From Pirellulales bacterium (GTDB taxonomy: Bacteria > Planctomycetota > Planctomycetia > Pirellulales > JAICIG01), in the NCBI GenBank assembly GCA_035533075.1, contig DATLUO010000234.1, positions 1-54,976 of the forward strand: a DNA stretch of 54,976 bases, in the 5' to 3' direction. Below, in pieces: positions 45,537-54,843 of this stretch. The number at the start of each line of letters is the position of its first letter. Positions within the stretch are counted from its first letter, which is position 1. The position numbers were made by a program, and so were the translations under genes. Under the pieces are notes generated by a model that worked only from the letters and a program-made list of their open reading frames with translations, ran no database searches and had not been told where the DNA came from.

Positions 45537-47191
45537 GCGACGTCGTCAACGTGGCCGCCCGACTCGCCCGCCAGGCACAGGCCAGGCCCGACGCCACGGC
45601 GGTCATCGAAGCGGCTGGTTGCGATCGGTCCGGCAAACGACGATACCATCGTCTGACGTTTCGCGAGCTCGACCAAGACAGCGATCGCATTGCCCGTGGA
45701 CTGCGTCGGCTCGGCGTGACGCCGGGCACGCGACTGGCGTTGCTGGTCAAGCCGGGCATCGACTTTGTCTGGTTGGTCTTCGCACTGCTCAAAGCCGGCG
45801 CCGTTACTATTTTGATCGATCCGGGCATGGGCCGCGGCAATCTCATCGGCTGCCTGGAAGCGGTCGCTCCCGAAGGATTCGTCGCCATCTCGCCTGTGCA
45901 GGCGGTGCGAATACTGTTTCGGCGGCGTTTCCGCCGCGCTCGTTTTAATGTAACCGTGGGACGGCGCTGGTTTTGGGGCGGAGCGACGCTCGCTCAGCTT
46001 CGCGCGACGGAATGGAGCGGCCCGGAACTGGCGCCGACCAAGGCCGACGATCCGGCGGCAATCATCTTCACTACCGGCAGCACCGGCCCGCCCAAGGGCG
46101 TGCTTTATCGTCATGGGAACTTCGACCGCCAGGTCGAGGAGATTCGCGACTTTTACGACATTCAGCCCGGCGAAGTCGATCTGGCCTGCTTCCCGCTGTT
46201 CGGGCTGTTCAACTGCGCGATGGGGGTGACGACGGTCGTGCCCGACATGGACGCTTCACGCCCGGCGACGGCCGACCCGGCGAAGCTCGTGGCCGCCATC
46301 ACGGATTGCGGAGTCAGCCAATCGTTCGCCTCGCCCGCCGTCTGGAACCGCGTTGGTCCCTATTGTGCCACGCACGGCCTGACGCTGCCGACGCTGCGGC
46401 GGGTGATGTCGGCTGGCGCTCCGGTGCCGCCCTACGTGCTGGAGCGAATGAAGTCGTGCATCGCCGCGGATGGCGAAATGCACACGCCTTATGGAGCGAC
46501 GGAGGCGTTGCCCGTGGCGTCGATCTCGGCCAGTGAAGTGCTGTCGGAGACGGCCGAGCGGACGCGCCAAGGCGCTGGCACGTGCGTGGGTCGGCGTTTT
46601 CCGGGCATCGAATGGAAGGTGATCGAAACTGTGGACGGGCCGATTTCGACACTGGCCGAGGCGAAAGAACTGCCGACCGGCCGGATTGGCGAGCTGATCG
46701 TTCGTGGGCCGGTGGTCACGCAAGAGTATGTGACGCGCACCGAGTGGAACGCCTTGGCGAAGATCATCGACGGCGAAACGTTCTGGCACCGCATGGGCGA
46801 CGTCGGCTATTTGGACGATCGCGACCGCTTCTGGTATTGCGGCCGGCTGTCGCACCGCGTGTTGACGGCCGGAGGGCCGATGTACACCGAGCCGTGCGAG
46901 GCGATCTTCAATCATCATCCGGCTGTCTATCGTTCGGCGCTCGTGGGACTGGGCACGAAAGGGCAGCAGCAGCCGGTGATCGTCGTCGAGCCGCTGGTCG
47001 AGCGGCTGCCGTTGACACTTTCCGACCGCCATGCATTGCTCGCTGAAATGCGTGAAGTGGCCAAGTCGAACCCGCTCACCGCGGCGATCGACGAGGTGCT
47101 GATTCATCCCTCGTTTCCGGTCGATATTCGGCACAACGCCAAGATCTTCCGCGAGAAGCTGGCCGTTTGGGCCAAGAAGGAACTTTCGTAA
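45533..47191 (+). CDS. Acyl-CoA ligase/AMP-binding enzyme, OleC-like
   Basis: A 552-residue adenylate-forming enzyme from the ATG at 45533, which overlaps the fwdB stop by 4 nt. It has the P-loop-like FTTGSTGPPKGV, PLFGLFNCAMG, TPYGATEALP (A5-type motif), MGDVGYLDDRDRFWYCG and a C-terminal lysine in HNAKIFREKL. The overall pattern resembles OleC-type beta-lactone synthetases or fatty-acid-CoA ligases of olefin pathways. Length is typical. Its translational coupling to fwdB is unexpected. Confidence 0.85.
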   Translation: MSDVVNVAARLARQAQARPDATAVIEAAGCDRSGKRRYHRLTFRELDQDSDRIARGLRRLGVTPGTRLALLVKPGIDFVWLVFALLKAGAVTILIDPGMGRGNLIGCLEAVAPEGFVAISPVQAVRILFRRRFRRARFNVTVGRRWFWGGATLAQLRATEWSGPELAPTKADDPAAIIFTTGSTGPPKGVLYRHGNFDRQVEEIRDFYDIQPGEVDLACFPLFGLFNCAMGVTTVVPDMDASRPATADPAKLVAAITDCGVSQSFASPAVWNRVGPYCATHGLTLPTLRRVMSAGAPVPPYVLERMKSCIAADGEMHTPYGATEALPVASISASEVLSETAERTRQGAGTCVGRRFPGIEWKVIETVDGPISTLAEAKELPTGRIGELIVRGPVVTQEYVTRTEWNALAKIIDGETFWHRMGDVGYLDDRDRFWYCGRLSHRVLTAGGPMYTEPCEAIFNHHPAVYRSALVGLGTKGQQQPVIVVEPLVERLPLTLSDRHALLAEMREVAKSNPLTAAIDEVLIHPSFPVDIRHNAKIFREKLAVWAKKELS

Positions 47192-47192
47192 T

Positions 47193-47247
47193 AAAGGCAG
47201 AAGGCAGAAGGATGAAGGCAGAAAAAGATTCTCTGCCTTCTGCCTTT
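47193..47247. terminator. Hairpin of heptamer-like repeats after the OleC-like gene
   Basis: Arms 47193-47207 and 47233-47247 pair perfectly over 15 bp with a 25-nt loop. The left arm and loop consist of AAGGCAG/AAGGATG heptamers. It starts 2 bp after the stop at 47191. There is no T-run on the plus strand, so termination is possible but not typical. Confidence 0.5.
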
Positions 47248-47319
47248 CCAGCCTGCCCTGGGCGAGCGGCACACCGGTCGGTATGCTGTGGCATTAACGC
47301 TGTCCGGTTTTGCACTCCT

Positions 47320-48063
47320 GTGTTCTTACTCGAACCACCACGCACGCAATACGATGTCAACTTCGCGCTGGCCGGCGTGCCGGTGCGCGTGCATCCGCTG
47401 TTTTGGCTGGTCACGTTGCTCTTGGGTATGTCGCACGACGCCAAGCCGGTCGAGGTGCTGCTGTGGGTGGCGGCCGTCTTCGTTTCGATCCTCGTCCATG
47501 AGTTCGGACACGCGGTCATGATCCGCTATTATGGCTGGCGGCCGCGGATTATTCTTCATTCGCTCGGTGGGCTGGCAGCCTACGAGCCAACCTACCACCG
47601 CACCTGGCCGCAGGTCGCCATCTCGTTCGCCGGTCCCGCGGCCGGCTTCTTGTTGGCCGCGCTAGTGGCGTTGGCCATTCGCCTGGCGGGGCACGAAGTG
47701 CAACTCGATTGGAAAGATCCGTTTCCCCTGCCCATACGGTTTGAATTCTTCCATGCGACGAATCTCAACCGGTTCATCATCGACCTGTTCTTCGTAAACA
47801 TCCTCTGGGGCTGCATCAACCTGCTGCCGATCTATCCGCTCGACGGCGGGCAAATCTCGCAAGAGGTGTTGAATCACTACAACCCAGCCAACGGAACGCG
47901 GCAATCGTTGATGCTGTCGATTTTCACCGCCGTGGGCATGGGCGTGGTGATGCTGGCCAAGCTCGAAGATTATTGGCTGGCGCTCCTCTTCGGATTGTTC
48001 GCCTACACGAACTATCAGGCGCTGCAGCAATATGACGACCGGTTCGGCGGACGCGGCTGGTAA
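47320..48063 (+). CDS. Site-2 protease family (M50) membrane metalloprotease
   Basis: About 247 residues from the GTG at 47320; no in-frame ATG fits better, but the exact start is uncertain. The zinc motif HEFGH (60-64) is in the second transmembrane helix and NLLPIYPLDGG (Asp about 175) supplies the third ligand. Five to six helices are expected. Such proteases cleave substrates within the membrane. The next gene lies 16 bp downstream. Confidence 0.85.
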   Translation: MFLLEPPRTQYDVNFALAGVPVRVHPLFWLVTLLLGMSHDAKPVEVLLWVAAVFVSILVHEFGHAVMIRYYGWRPRIILHSLGGLAAYEPTYHRTWPQVAISFAGPAAGFLLAALVALAIRLAGHEVQLDWKDPFPLPIRFEFFHATNLNRFIIDLFFVNILWGCINLLPIYPLDGGQISQEVLNHYNPANGTRQSLMLSIFTAVGMGVVMLAKLEDYWLALLFGLFAYTNYQALQQYDDRFGGRGW

Positions 48064-48079
48064 TAGGGGAGTGGATGGT

Positions 48080-48862
48080 GTGACCGCCAGCGAAGTGCCC
48101 CAGCGTCGCGTGGTGTTGCTGGGCGCCAGCAACGTCACTCGCAGCATTGCCACCGTCGTCGACACGGCCTGCCGCGCTTGGGGCCGGCCGCTCGACCTGC
48201 TGGCCGCCGTGGGCCACGGGCGGTCCTACGGTCTGCGCAGCAGGGTGCTGGTGCGGTCGCTCCCTGGCATCCTTGAATGCGGGCTGTGGCCGGCACTGGC
48301 CGCGCGGCCCGCCGCCCCGACTGCCGCGTTGATCACGGACATCGGCAACGATCTTTTCTACGGCGCCTCGCCGCAGATGATTGCCGGTTGGGTCGACGAG
48401 TGCTGCCGGCGACTCGCGGCCACCGGTGCCCGGCTGGTGATGACGCGGCTTCCCGTGTGCAACGTCGGCCGCGTGAAAGAGTGGCAGTTCGCGGTATTTC
48501 GCGCGATGTCGTATCCCGGCTGTCGCGCGACGCTGGCCGAGATAACTCGCAGCGCTCAAGAACTCGACGAGCGGCTGACGGAAGTTGCCGGCCGCCACGA
48601 CTGTCGGTTGATCGAGCCGGAATCCCACTGGTATGGGCTTGACCCGGTTCACATCAGACCCTTTCAATCGCGCCGGGCGTGGCAATCCATTCTGGGCGGC
48701 TGGAACGAAACTCTGCCGGAAGACGCGGCAAGCAGTTCGCTACGTCGCTGGATCTATCTGAACGCGCGCATCCCCGAACGGCGATGGCTGTTCGGCCGCC
48801 AGCAGGGCCGCCCCCAGCCGAGCGGACGGTTGCCCGACGGCACCGTCGTCTCGCTATTTTAG
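48080..48862 (+). CDS. SGNH/GDSL-hydrolase-like protein
   Basis: About 260 residues. Start chosen as GTG 48080 because AGGGGAG lies 9 nt before it; an ATG at 48032 would overlap the M50 gene by 32 nt. The fold shows LLGASNVTRS (block I, Ser about 17), TDIGNDLFYG (block III GND) and YGLDPVHI near residue 200 (the D-x-x-H block). The catalytic set appears complete, so an esterase or lipase activity is plausible. There is no signal peptide. Confidence 0.7.
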   Translation: MTASEVPQRRVVLLGASNVTRSIATVVDTACRAWGRPLDLLAAVGHGRSYGLRSRVLVRSLPGILECGLWPALAARPAAPTAALITDIGNDLFYGASPQMIAGWVDECCRRLAATGARLVMTRLPVCNVGRVKEWQFAVFRAMSYPGCRATLAEITRSAQELDERLTEVAGRHDCRLIEPESHWYGLDPVHIRPFQSRRAWQSILGGWNETLPEDAASSSLRRWIYLNARIPERRWLFGRQQGRPQPSGRLPDGTVVSLF

Positions 48863-48919
48863 GCAACCACCCGCCTGAACAACAGAAACAGAATGGCGAT
48901 GCCCCGGTAGTGCCACCAC

Positions 48920-48993
48920 TCCCGGCGCGCCGGGACTGGCCGGCCGCGCGTATTGCAAGGGCCGGATCGATCTCGGCTCCCGGCGCGCCGGGA
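48920..48993. repeat. Two copies of a 16-bp perfect palindrome
   Basis: The self-complementary 16-mer TCCCGGCGCGCCGGGA occurs at 48920-48935 and 48978-48993, 58 bp apart. The intergenic gap before the histidine kinase (48863-49176) otherwise holds nothing recognisable. Either a dispersed palindrome or a dimeric operator is possible. Confidence 0.7.
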
Positions 48994-49176
48994 CCCCAGC
49001 CACCGACGATTGCGTGCAGCATAACAACTTGGCGGGTGGTTGATTTTAGGAGACTGGCCCCGCCTTTGCTGGGGGAATCGCTGGGTTTTTGCCTATTCAT
49101 AGCGCGCAAATCGCGCAGCCCCCTGAAACTCGCGGCGAATTCGTGGTATCCTAAAGCGATCCGATCGGCGGACGGA

Positions 49177-50949
49177 ATGTCAACCAGCATCAAGCACAGT
49201 GCAGAATCTGGTCACAGTGGACATGGTTTGTCCAGCTCCCGCGAATTCTCTATGAACGCCAAGTTTGTCCTGCGCATGACCGCACCGATGATTGGGGTCA
49301 GCATGTTGCTGCTCGCCATCGGAGTAGTGTCGGCCTGGTATGTCCATCGGCTGCAAAAGGAGAACTCGGATCTGTTGGCCCACGACGTGGCCGGCATGCT
49401 CACCGCGGAGGACCTGGAAATCAAGATGCGGGAGGTCCGCAGCAAGCTGAACCGCTATCTTCGAGGCGACGCCAGCCAACTGGACGACATTCCTGAACTA
49501 CGGAAAAGCACTGAACGACTGCTGGTTTCGGCCAAAGCCTCGGCCCGTGCCGAAGGCGAGCTCGATTACATCGCGAAGGTCGAGCAGGGATGCCACGAGT
49601 TCTTCGCCGCGGTGGAGCGTGCCCGACACAGTGGCTCCCCCAATGAGCAATTCGCTGAGTTTCTCTGGGACTCACGCATGGACCACGATATCTTCGAGCC
49701 GTCGCGGGAGTATATCGACTATCACCGCCAAATTGTGGAGCGCACCAGCGACCAAAGCCAGATGATGGCCGACCGCATGGGTTTGGGATTGCTGCTCTTG
49801 GGCATCTGCGGCTCGGCGGCCGGTTTGCTGGCCGGTTTCGGCATCGCCCGCGGCATCAACCGCTTCATCGTGCAACTCAGCGTGCCGGTACACGGGGCCG
49901 CCGGCAAACTGAACGAGGTGGTGGGACCCATCACCCTGTCGGCGACGGCCAGTTTCGAAGAGTTGGAAAGCGCGCTGAAAGACATGGCCGACCATATCGG
50001 AATGGTGGTCGAACGCTTGGAGCAGCGTGAACGCGAGGTCTTGCGGAGCGAGCAGTTGGCGGCCGTGGGACAGTTGGCGGCCGGCGTCGCTCACGAGCTG
50101 CGGAATCCCTTGATGGCCATCAAGATTCTCGTCCAGTCGGCCGGCGAGCGCGGAGACGGAGGGCTGCGCGGCCGCGATCTGGCGGTCGTCGAGGAGGAGA
50201 TTGGCCGCTTGGAAACCTCGATCCAGTCCCTGCTCGATTTTGCCCGGCCGCCCAAGCCCGAGAAGGTCGCTCTCGATCTCGGGCACCTGATACGCCAGAC
50301 CTTCGAGCTGGTGTCGGCACGGGCGGAGCAGCAGCACGTTTCGCTGGTCAGCCATTTGCCCGAAATACCGGCCATGGTTGAAGCCGATGGCGGGCAAATT
50401 CGCCAGGTGCTGCTGAACCTGCTGCTGAACGCGCTGGACGCTTTACCGGAGGGAGGGGTGGTGGAGGTCGACGTCGTCGGCCGGCGCCGCTGGCGGCCCG
50501 TGGCAGCCGGTGGAGTGGAGCCCGAACAAGCGGCGGTGACGGCCGCCGCCGGGGTGGAGCGTCCGCTGCTGGGGCAGTCGCCGTGGGAAGCGTTCGCGAG
50601 CGCCCTTGATACGATGGCCACCGATCGCGCCGAGCACGGATTTGTGATCAAAGTCACCGATAACGGTTGCGGCCTGCCGGCCGACCTTGGCAACCGAATT
50701 TTCGAGCCGTTCATCAGCACCAAGGAAACCGGCACAGGACTCGGTCTGCCGATCTGCCGCCGCATCGTGGAAGACCACGGCGGCGTGATCGACGCCGGCA
50801 ACATGCCCGGCGGCGGCGCCGAGTTCGATATTTGGCTGCCGCGGGCCGGCGAGCGCGACTTCGCCGAATCCGCGGCCGCGAGCGTTGTTTCTTCCATCTC
50901 TGTCGACGCCCTGGGGCCGCAGCATGCCGCGCTTGCTCGTAATCGATGA
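49177..50949 (+). CDS. Membrane sensor histidine kinase (NtrB-like class)
   Basis: 590 residues from the ATG at 49177; an ATG at 49252 is an alternative. Transmembrane helices at about 36-56 and 201-223 bracket a helical sensor domain. A HAMP-like linker leads to the H-box GVAHELRNPLMAIK (His about 306), then N-box NLLLNALDA, G1 DNGCGLP and G2 TGLGLPICRRI. An extra loop of about 45 residues lies between the N and G1 boxes. It overlaps the next gene by 26 nt, so the two are a two-component pair. Confidence 0.92.
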   Translation: MSTSIKHSAESGHSGHGLSSSREFSMNAKFVLRMTAPMIGVSMLLLAIGVVSAWYVHRLQKENSDLLAHDVAGMLTAEDLEIKMREVRSKLNRYLRGDASQLDDIPELRKSTERLLVSAKASARAEGELDYIAKVEQGCHEFFAAVERARHSGSPNEQFAEFLWDSRMDHDIFEPSREYIDYHRQIVERTSDQSQMMADRMGLGLLLLGICGSAAGLLAGFGIARGINRFIVQLSVPVHGAAGKLNEVVGPITLSATASFEELESALKDMADHIGMVVERLEQREREVLRSEQLAAVGQLAAGVAHELRNPLMAIKILVQSAGERGDGGLRGRDLAVVEEEIGRLETSIQSLLDFARPPKPEKVALDLGHLIRQTFELVSARAEQQHVSLVSHLPEIPAMVEADGGQIRQVLLNLLLNALDALPEGGVVEVDVVGRRRWRPVAAGGVEPEQAAVTAAAGVERPLLGQSPWEAFASALDTMATDRAEHGFVIKVTDNGCGLPADLGNRIFEPFISTKETGTGLGLPICRRIVEDHGGVIDAGNMPGGGAEFDIWLPRAGERDFAESAAASVVSSISVDALGPQHAALARNR

Positions 50950-52360
50950 CGAGCCGAACGTTCTCTATTCACTGCAGAAGAGCCTGACCAGCTCGACTCT
51001 GGAGGTGCTGACGGCCAAGACGGGCAAGGAAGGCGTCGATCGCGTGGTCGATTCGCTTCCGGACGCGGTGATTGTCGACGTGCGGCTGCCTGACATGTCG
51101 GGCCTCGACGCCTACGACCGCATCCGCCAGATCGACCCGCGGTTGCCGGTGATCGTGATTACGGCCTTCGCCAAGACGGAGACCGCCATTGAGGCCATGC
51201 GCCGCGGCGCGTTCGAGTATCTGCTCAAGCCGGTCGATTTTCGGCGGCTGCGCGAGGTGGTGGCCAAGGCGCTGGAAGTCAGCCATCTCAGCCACGTGCC
51301 GGCGGTGATCAGCGAAGAGGAGCCGACCGATTCGCCGGCCGACCGCATCGTGGGGAACTCGCCGGCGATGCAAGAAGTCTATAAAGCCATCGGTCGCGTT
51401 GCGCCGCAGAACGTGACCGTTTTAATCGTGGGCGAAAGCGGCACCGGCAAGGAGCTGGTGGCCCGCTCCATTTATCACTACAGCCGCCGCAGCCAAGGCC
51501 CGTTCCTGGCCATCAACTGTGCCGCGATCCCCGAAAACTTGCTGGAAAGCGAACTGTTCGGCCACGAGCGGGGGGCCTTCACCGGCGCCGACCAGCGGCG
51601 GATCGGCAAGTTCGAGCAGGTCAGCGGCGGCACGATCTTTCTCGACGAAATCGGCGACATGAGCAGCGCCACGCAGGCCAAGGTGCTGCGGCTGCTGCAA
51701 GAACAGCGCTTCGAGCGGGTGGGCGCCAACGACACCATTCAGATCGACGTTCGCGTGATCGCGGCCACCAACAAGAACCTGACGGACCTGGTCGAACAGG
51801 GCCGTTTTCGCCAAGATCTCTTTTATCGCTTGAACGGCTTCACGCTCGCGTTGCCGTCGCTGCGCGATCGGCGCGAAGACATTCCGCTGTTGATCGAACA
51901 CTTCTTGCGGCTGTTCAACCGCGAACTGGGCAAGAACGTCCGCTCCATCACGGCCGATGCGCGGCGCCTGCTGGAAACGCACGATTGGCCGGGCAACGTG
52001 CGCGAGCTGCAAAGCGCCCTCAAGTTCGCCCTGCTGCATGCCACCGGCGAGGTGCTGACGCCCGACTGCCTGCCGGAAGTGTGCCGTCCGGCGGCCGCGG
52101 AATTGGCCGCGCCCGGCGCCGGCGCGCTCGACGTGGGACGCTACACGCGCCAGTTGCTCGAACTGAACGAGCCGCACATCTATCGGTTGGTTTCCGCGGC
52201 GGTCGACCACGTCGTGCTCGACGAAGTGTTGCGGCACGTGAAAGGCAACCAGCTCCAGGCCGCGGAATTGCTCGGCATCTCGCGCACCACGTTGCGGGCA
52301 AAGCTGCGCACGCTGGGGCTGGCCGTCGAAAAGTGGCTCGCCGACGGGAACGGGGCGTGA
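50924..52360 (+). CDS. Sigma54-dependent NtrC-family response regulator
   Basis: 478 residues from the ATG at 50924. Receiver domain with phospho-acceptor Asp52 in [11 protein letters not shown]+ domain with Walker A GESGTGKE (170-177), GAFTGA (217-222, contact with sigma54) and Walker [10 protein letters not shown]-terminal FIS-type helix-turn-helix (about 445-470). It activates transcription at sigma54 promoters after phosphorylation by the overlapping kinase. The intact GAFTGA indicates real activator function. Targets cannot be told from this window. Confidence 0.95.
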   Translation: MPRLLVIDDEPNVLYSLQKSLTSSTLEVLTAKTGKEGVDRVVDSLPDAVIVDVRLPDMSGLDAYDRIRQIDPRLPVIVITAFAKTETAIEAMRRGAFEYLLKPVDFRRLREVVAKALEVSHLSHVPAVISEEEPTDSPADRIVGNSPAMQEVYKAIGRVAPQNVTVLIVGESGTGKELVARSIYHYSRRSQGPFLAINCAAIPENLLESELFGHERGAFTGADQRRIGKFEQVSGGTIFLDEIGDMSSATQAKVLRLLQEQRFERVGANDTIQIDVRVIAATNKNLTDLVEQGRFRQDLFYRLNGFTLALPSLRDRREDIPLLIEHFLRLFNRELGKNVRSITADARRLLETHDWPGNVRELQSALKFALLHATGEVLTPDCLPEVCRPAAAELAAPGAGALDVGRYTRQLLELNEPHIYRLVSAAVDHVVLDEVLRHVKGNQLQAAELLGISRTTLRAKLRTLGLAVEKWLADGNGA

Positions 52361-52456
52361 GGCATCAGGCGTCAGGCGTCAGGCATCAGGCATCAGGCGT
52401 CAGGCGGTCCTGAACCCTGAACCCTGAACCCTGAACCCTGAACCCTGATACCTCAC
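52360..52456. repeat. Degenerate heptamer tandem repeats in a convergent gap
   Basis: Seven AGGCRTC-like heptamers run from 52360 to 52408, then five CCTGAAC heptamers from 52409 to 52443. The region begins with GTGAGGCATCAGG (52357-52369) and ends with a near-complementary CCTGATACCTCAC (52444-52456), so the whole can fold back. It lies between two convergent genes (ending at 52360 and 52464) and may serve as a bidirectional terminator. Confidence 0.85.
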
Positions 52457-52463
52457 GCCTCAC

Positions 52464-53669
52464 TTACTCGGGGCTCTCACCCAACCGGACCCGCACCTCC
52501 ACCGGCTTTCCGCCGCGGAGAACGGTCAGTTGCACTTCGTCGCCGGGATGGTGCCGGTTTTCGATCTCCGTCAAAAACTCGTCGGCCGTCGTCACCTGGA
52601 CTCCGTCGACCGCCACGATGGTGTCGGCCGTGCTGCGGTCCATGCGGTACTCCATGAACGGCCCGCGCTGCCGCCGATAGACGCGCGGTCCTTGCAGTCC
52701 GGCTTTCTCCGCCGGCCCCTTCGGCACCAGCTCTGCGATCAACAGCCCGTGCTCGGTTTCATAAACTTTGGCGATTCCCACGTCGGGACGGATCACGCGC
52801 CCCTTCTCGATGAGCTGCGGCACGATGCGCGAGATGTTGCTGACGGGTATGGCGAAACCGACGCCCGTGTTTTGCCCGGTGCGGCTGGCGATGGCCGTCG
52901 TCATGCCGATCAGCCGCCCGCGGCTGTCGAGCAGCGGCCCGCCGGAATTGCCGGGATTGATGGCGGCGTCGGTCTGGATGATCGATTTCAGCGTGCGGCC
53001 TTCGCGGCCGGGGATGCTGCGGTTGAGGCTCGAAATGATGCCGGTGGTGAGCGTTCGCTCCAGCCCGAACGGATTGCCGATGGCGAACACGCGTTGCCCG
53101 ACCTTCAAATGCGACGAATCGCCGAAGGGAACCGGAAACAGCAGTTCTTGCGGGGCCTCGATGCTGAGCACGGCCACGTCGCTGGCCGCGTCCTGGCCCA
53201 CGAGCTTGGCGGCATGAGCGCTGCCGTCGAAGAGCGTGACCTCGATCTGCCGCGCCTCTTCGATGACGTGGAAGTTGGTCAGAATATGGCCCGCCTTATC
53301 GAGCACCGAGCCGGAGCCGGCCCCTTCGGTGGGCACCTCGAACATAAAAAAATCTCCCTCGCGGACGCCCTTCGTGTTGATGTTCACCACCGAGCGGTTC
53401 ACTTGCTCATAGACCGAGATGTTGACGCGCTCTTCGGGCGTAAACGCTTCGCCGCTGGGCTGCTGAGGGACGGGCTTCGGCGTCTCTTGCGTTTCGGCGG
53501 GCGCCGGTGCGGCAGGTTGCACGTCGGGCGGCGGCGCGGCAGGTTGCACCACGGGCGGCGCGGCGGCGGGTTTCTCTTCGGCCGGCAGGGGCGGCGCTTG
53601 GTGCAGGAACGCCGCCGCGACCACGGCACCCAGAGCGAACATCGTGATACAGAGCAGGGCTTGTTTCAT
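52464..53669 (-). CDS. HtrA/DegP-like periplasmic serine protease with PDZ domain
   Basis: About 401 residues from the ATG at 53669; ATGs at 53678 and 53696 are alternatives, and all give an N-terminal membrane helix (ALLCITMFALGAVVAAAFL). A Pro/Ala-rich linker precedes the trypsin-like domain with His134 (TNFHVIEEA), Asp164 (ASDVAVL) and Ser242 (GNSGGP). One PDZ domain follows, interrupted by a roughly 15-residue basic insertion near residue 335. It degrades or refolds damaged envelope proteins. Family assignment is secure; the DegP versus DegS subtype is not. Confidence 0.93.
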   Translation of the reverse strand: MKQALLCITMFALGAVVAAAFLHQAPPLPAEEKPAAAPPVVQPAAPPPDVQPAAPAPAETQETPKPVPQQPSGEAFTPEERVNISVYEQVNRSVVNINTKGVREGDFFMFEVPTEGAGSGSVLDKAGHILTNFHVIEEARQIEVTLFDGSAHAAKLVGQDAASDVAVLSIEAPQELLFPVPFGDSSHLKVGQRVFAIGNPFGLERTLTTGIISSLNRSIPGREGRTLKSIIQTDAAINPGNSGGPLLDSRGRLIGMTTAIASRTGQNTGVGFAIPVSNISRIVPQLIEKGRVIRPDVGIAKVYETEHGLLIAELVPKGPAEKAGLQGPRVYRRQRGPFMEYRMDRSTADTIVAVDGVQVTTADEFLTEIENRHHPGDEVQLTVLRGGKPVEVRVRLGESPE

Positions 53670-53832
53670 GGCCACCATGATACCGATTGCACGCATGCCG
53701 CCATACTGCTTATGGCGTGTGACGCCGAAACAACCGGCACACCTGTGCCATTCGCTGTCGGCAGCGTTCGCCTAACGCCCCTGGTTTGCTTGCTCCGATA
53801 ACACGATGCAGTCGGAATACCAGGAGGGGATG

Positions 53833-54501
53833 ATGAGGCGTTCACGGCGGACTTTGTGGTTGTTGCTGGCGGTAATGGCAATGTCGCTGGGCGTCGTCCA
53901 GTTGACGACGCAATCTGGGGCTCCGACGTCCAGCCGGCCGCGTCCGGTGGCAGCGGCAGAGCCCGATCCAGGCGAATCCAGACCGGTCAAGCGGCGCGAC
54001 GGCCGGCCGACGCCCAGGCATGTCGAACGGGGCCGCTTCCGGCAAAAAAAATCCGCGGCGATCTGGAACAGCCTGTCCCACGCTCGGCGAACGGTCGTTG
54101 GGTTTGGCCGGTCGCAACTTGCCTCGCTCTCGGAGAGGCTGGCCGGGGGTTTTACGCCCGCTTTACGGCAGCCGGTTGCTGTAAGAAGCTCCTCGTTGGA
54201 CTCAAGCGAGCGATCGCATGCCGCGGCCATTACGCTGATTGTGGAGTTGCCACAAAGCGCCGCGAGCGAGTCGATGACCTACCGGGCAGGCTGGAGCGGC
54301 TGCGACGCCTATGCGTTTGGCTGCGACCACCTGGGCCGGCCTCTCAGCGAGGATGGCATTGGCCGACCGGCACCTATGCACCGCGCTATCGTCGGTAAAC
54401 TGGCGCGGCTTGTCGACATGGCTGCCCGTTTCGCCGACCTGGCAACGGCGCTGCTCGACGGCGGCGGCGTCAAAGTGGCAGGCACACTCCGTGTGCCGTA
54501 G
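53833..54501 (+). CDS. Short exported protein of unknown function
   Basis: A 222-codon frame from the ATG at 53833, 5 nt after a strong AGGAGG site (53822-53827). An N-terminal signal or anchor (RTLWLLLAVMAMSLGVVQL) is followed by a basic, Arg/Pro-rich region with no recognised domain. The last residues (VKVAGTLRVP) derive from a palindromic repeat around the stop codon, which suggests the original 3' end was altered. The start is well supported; the downstream two thirds are not. Confidence 0.4.
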   Translation: MRRSRRTLWLLLAVMAMSLGVVQLTTQSGAPTSSRPRPVAAAEPDPGESRPVKRRDGRPTPRHVERGRFRQKKSAAIWNSLSHARRTVVGFGRSQLASLSERLAGGFTPALRQPVAVRSSSLDSSERSHAAAITLIVELPQSAASESMTYRAGWSGCDAYAFGCDHLGRPLSEDGIGRPAPMHRAIVGKLARLVDMAARFADLATALLDGGGVKVAGTLRVP

Positions 54502-54843
54502 CCGCCAGTCGAGCGAACCGAACTATTGGCTTGGGCGAGGCGATCCAGAGCCAGCGCCCCACGGCAAGTGTCCCAATTTCACGTCGCGCAGCGCGCTGCG
54601 CGTCGTGTGGAGGGCCTCCCAACTCGGCTATGACTGTGCGCAGCGCGCTGCGCGTCGGCACACCGGCCGCTCGACTCCGCCTTACCCAGCCTGGCCGACT
54701 GGCGCAGCGCGCTGCGCGTCAACACCCCATATAGGTTACGTCGCTCCATTTTCTAAAGCCTTCATAGACTGGGTCGACTCGCCCGTTCATCGCCTCCCCG
54801 GCTCGGACCGATTAGAATGGAGAAGTCGAAGGGAGCTTGGATC
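54502..54843. repeat. Three copies of a 16-bp GCGC palindrome in a gene-free gap
   Basis: The perfect palindrome GCGCAGCGCGCTGCGC occurs at 54586-54601, 54638-54653 and 54702-54717, each followed by GTC or GTCA. Spacing is 52 and 64 bp. The 340-bp gap holds no other feature I can support. Confidence 0.85.

Noticed and set aside
54586-54717. Possible CRISPR-like array (three short repeats with spacers)
   Set aside because: Only three 16-bp units, each a perfect palindrome, with unequal spacing and no cas genes nearby.
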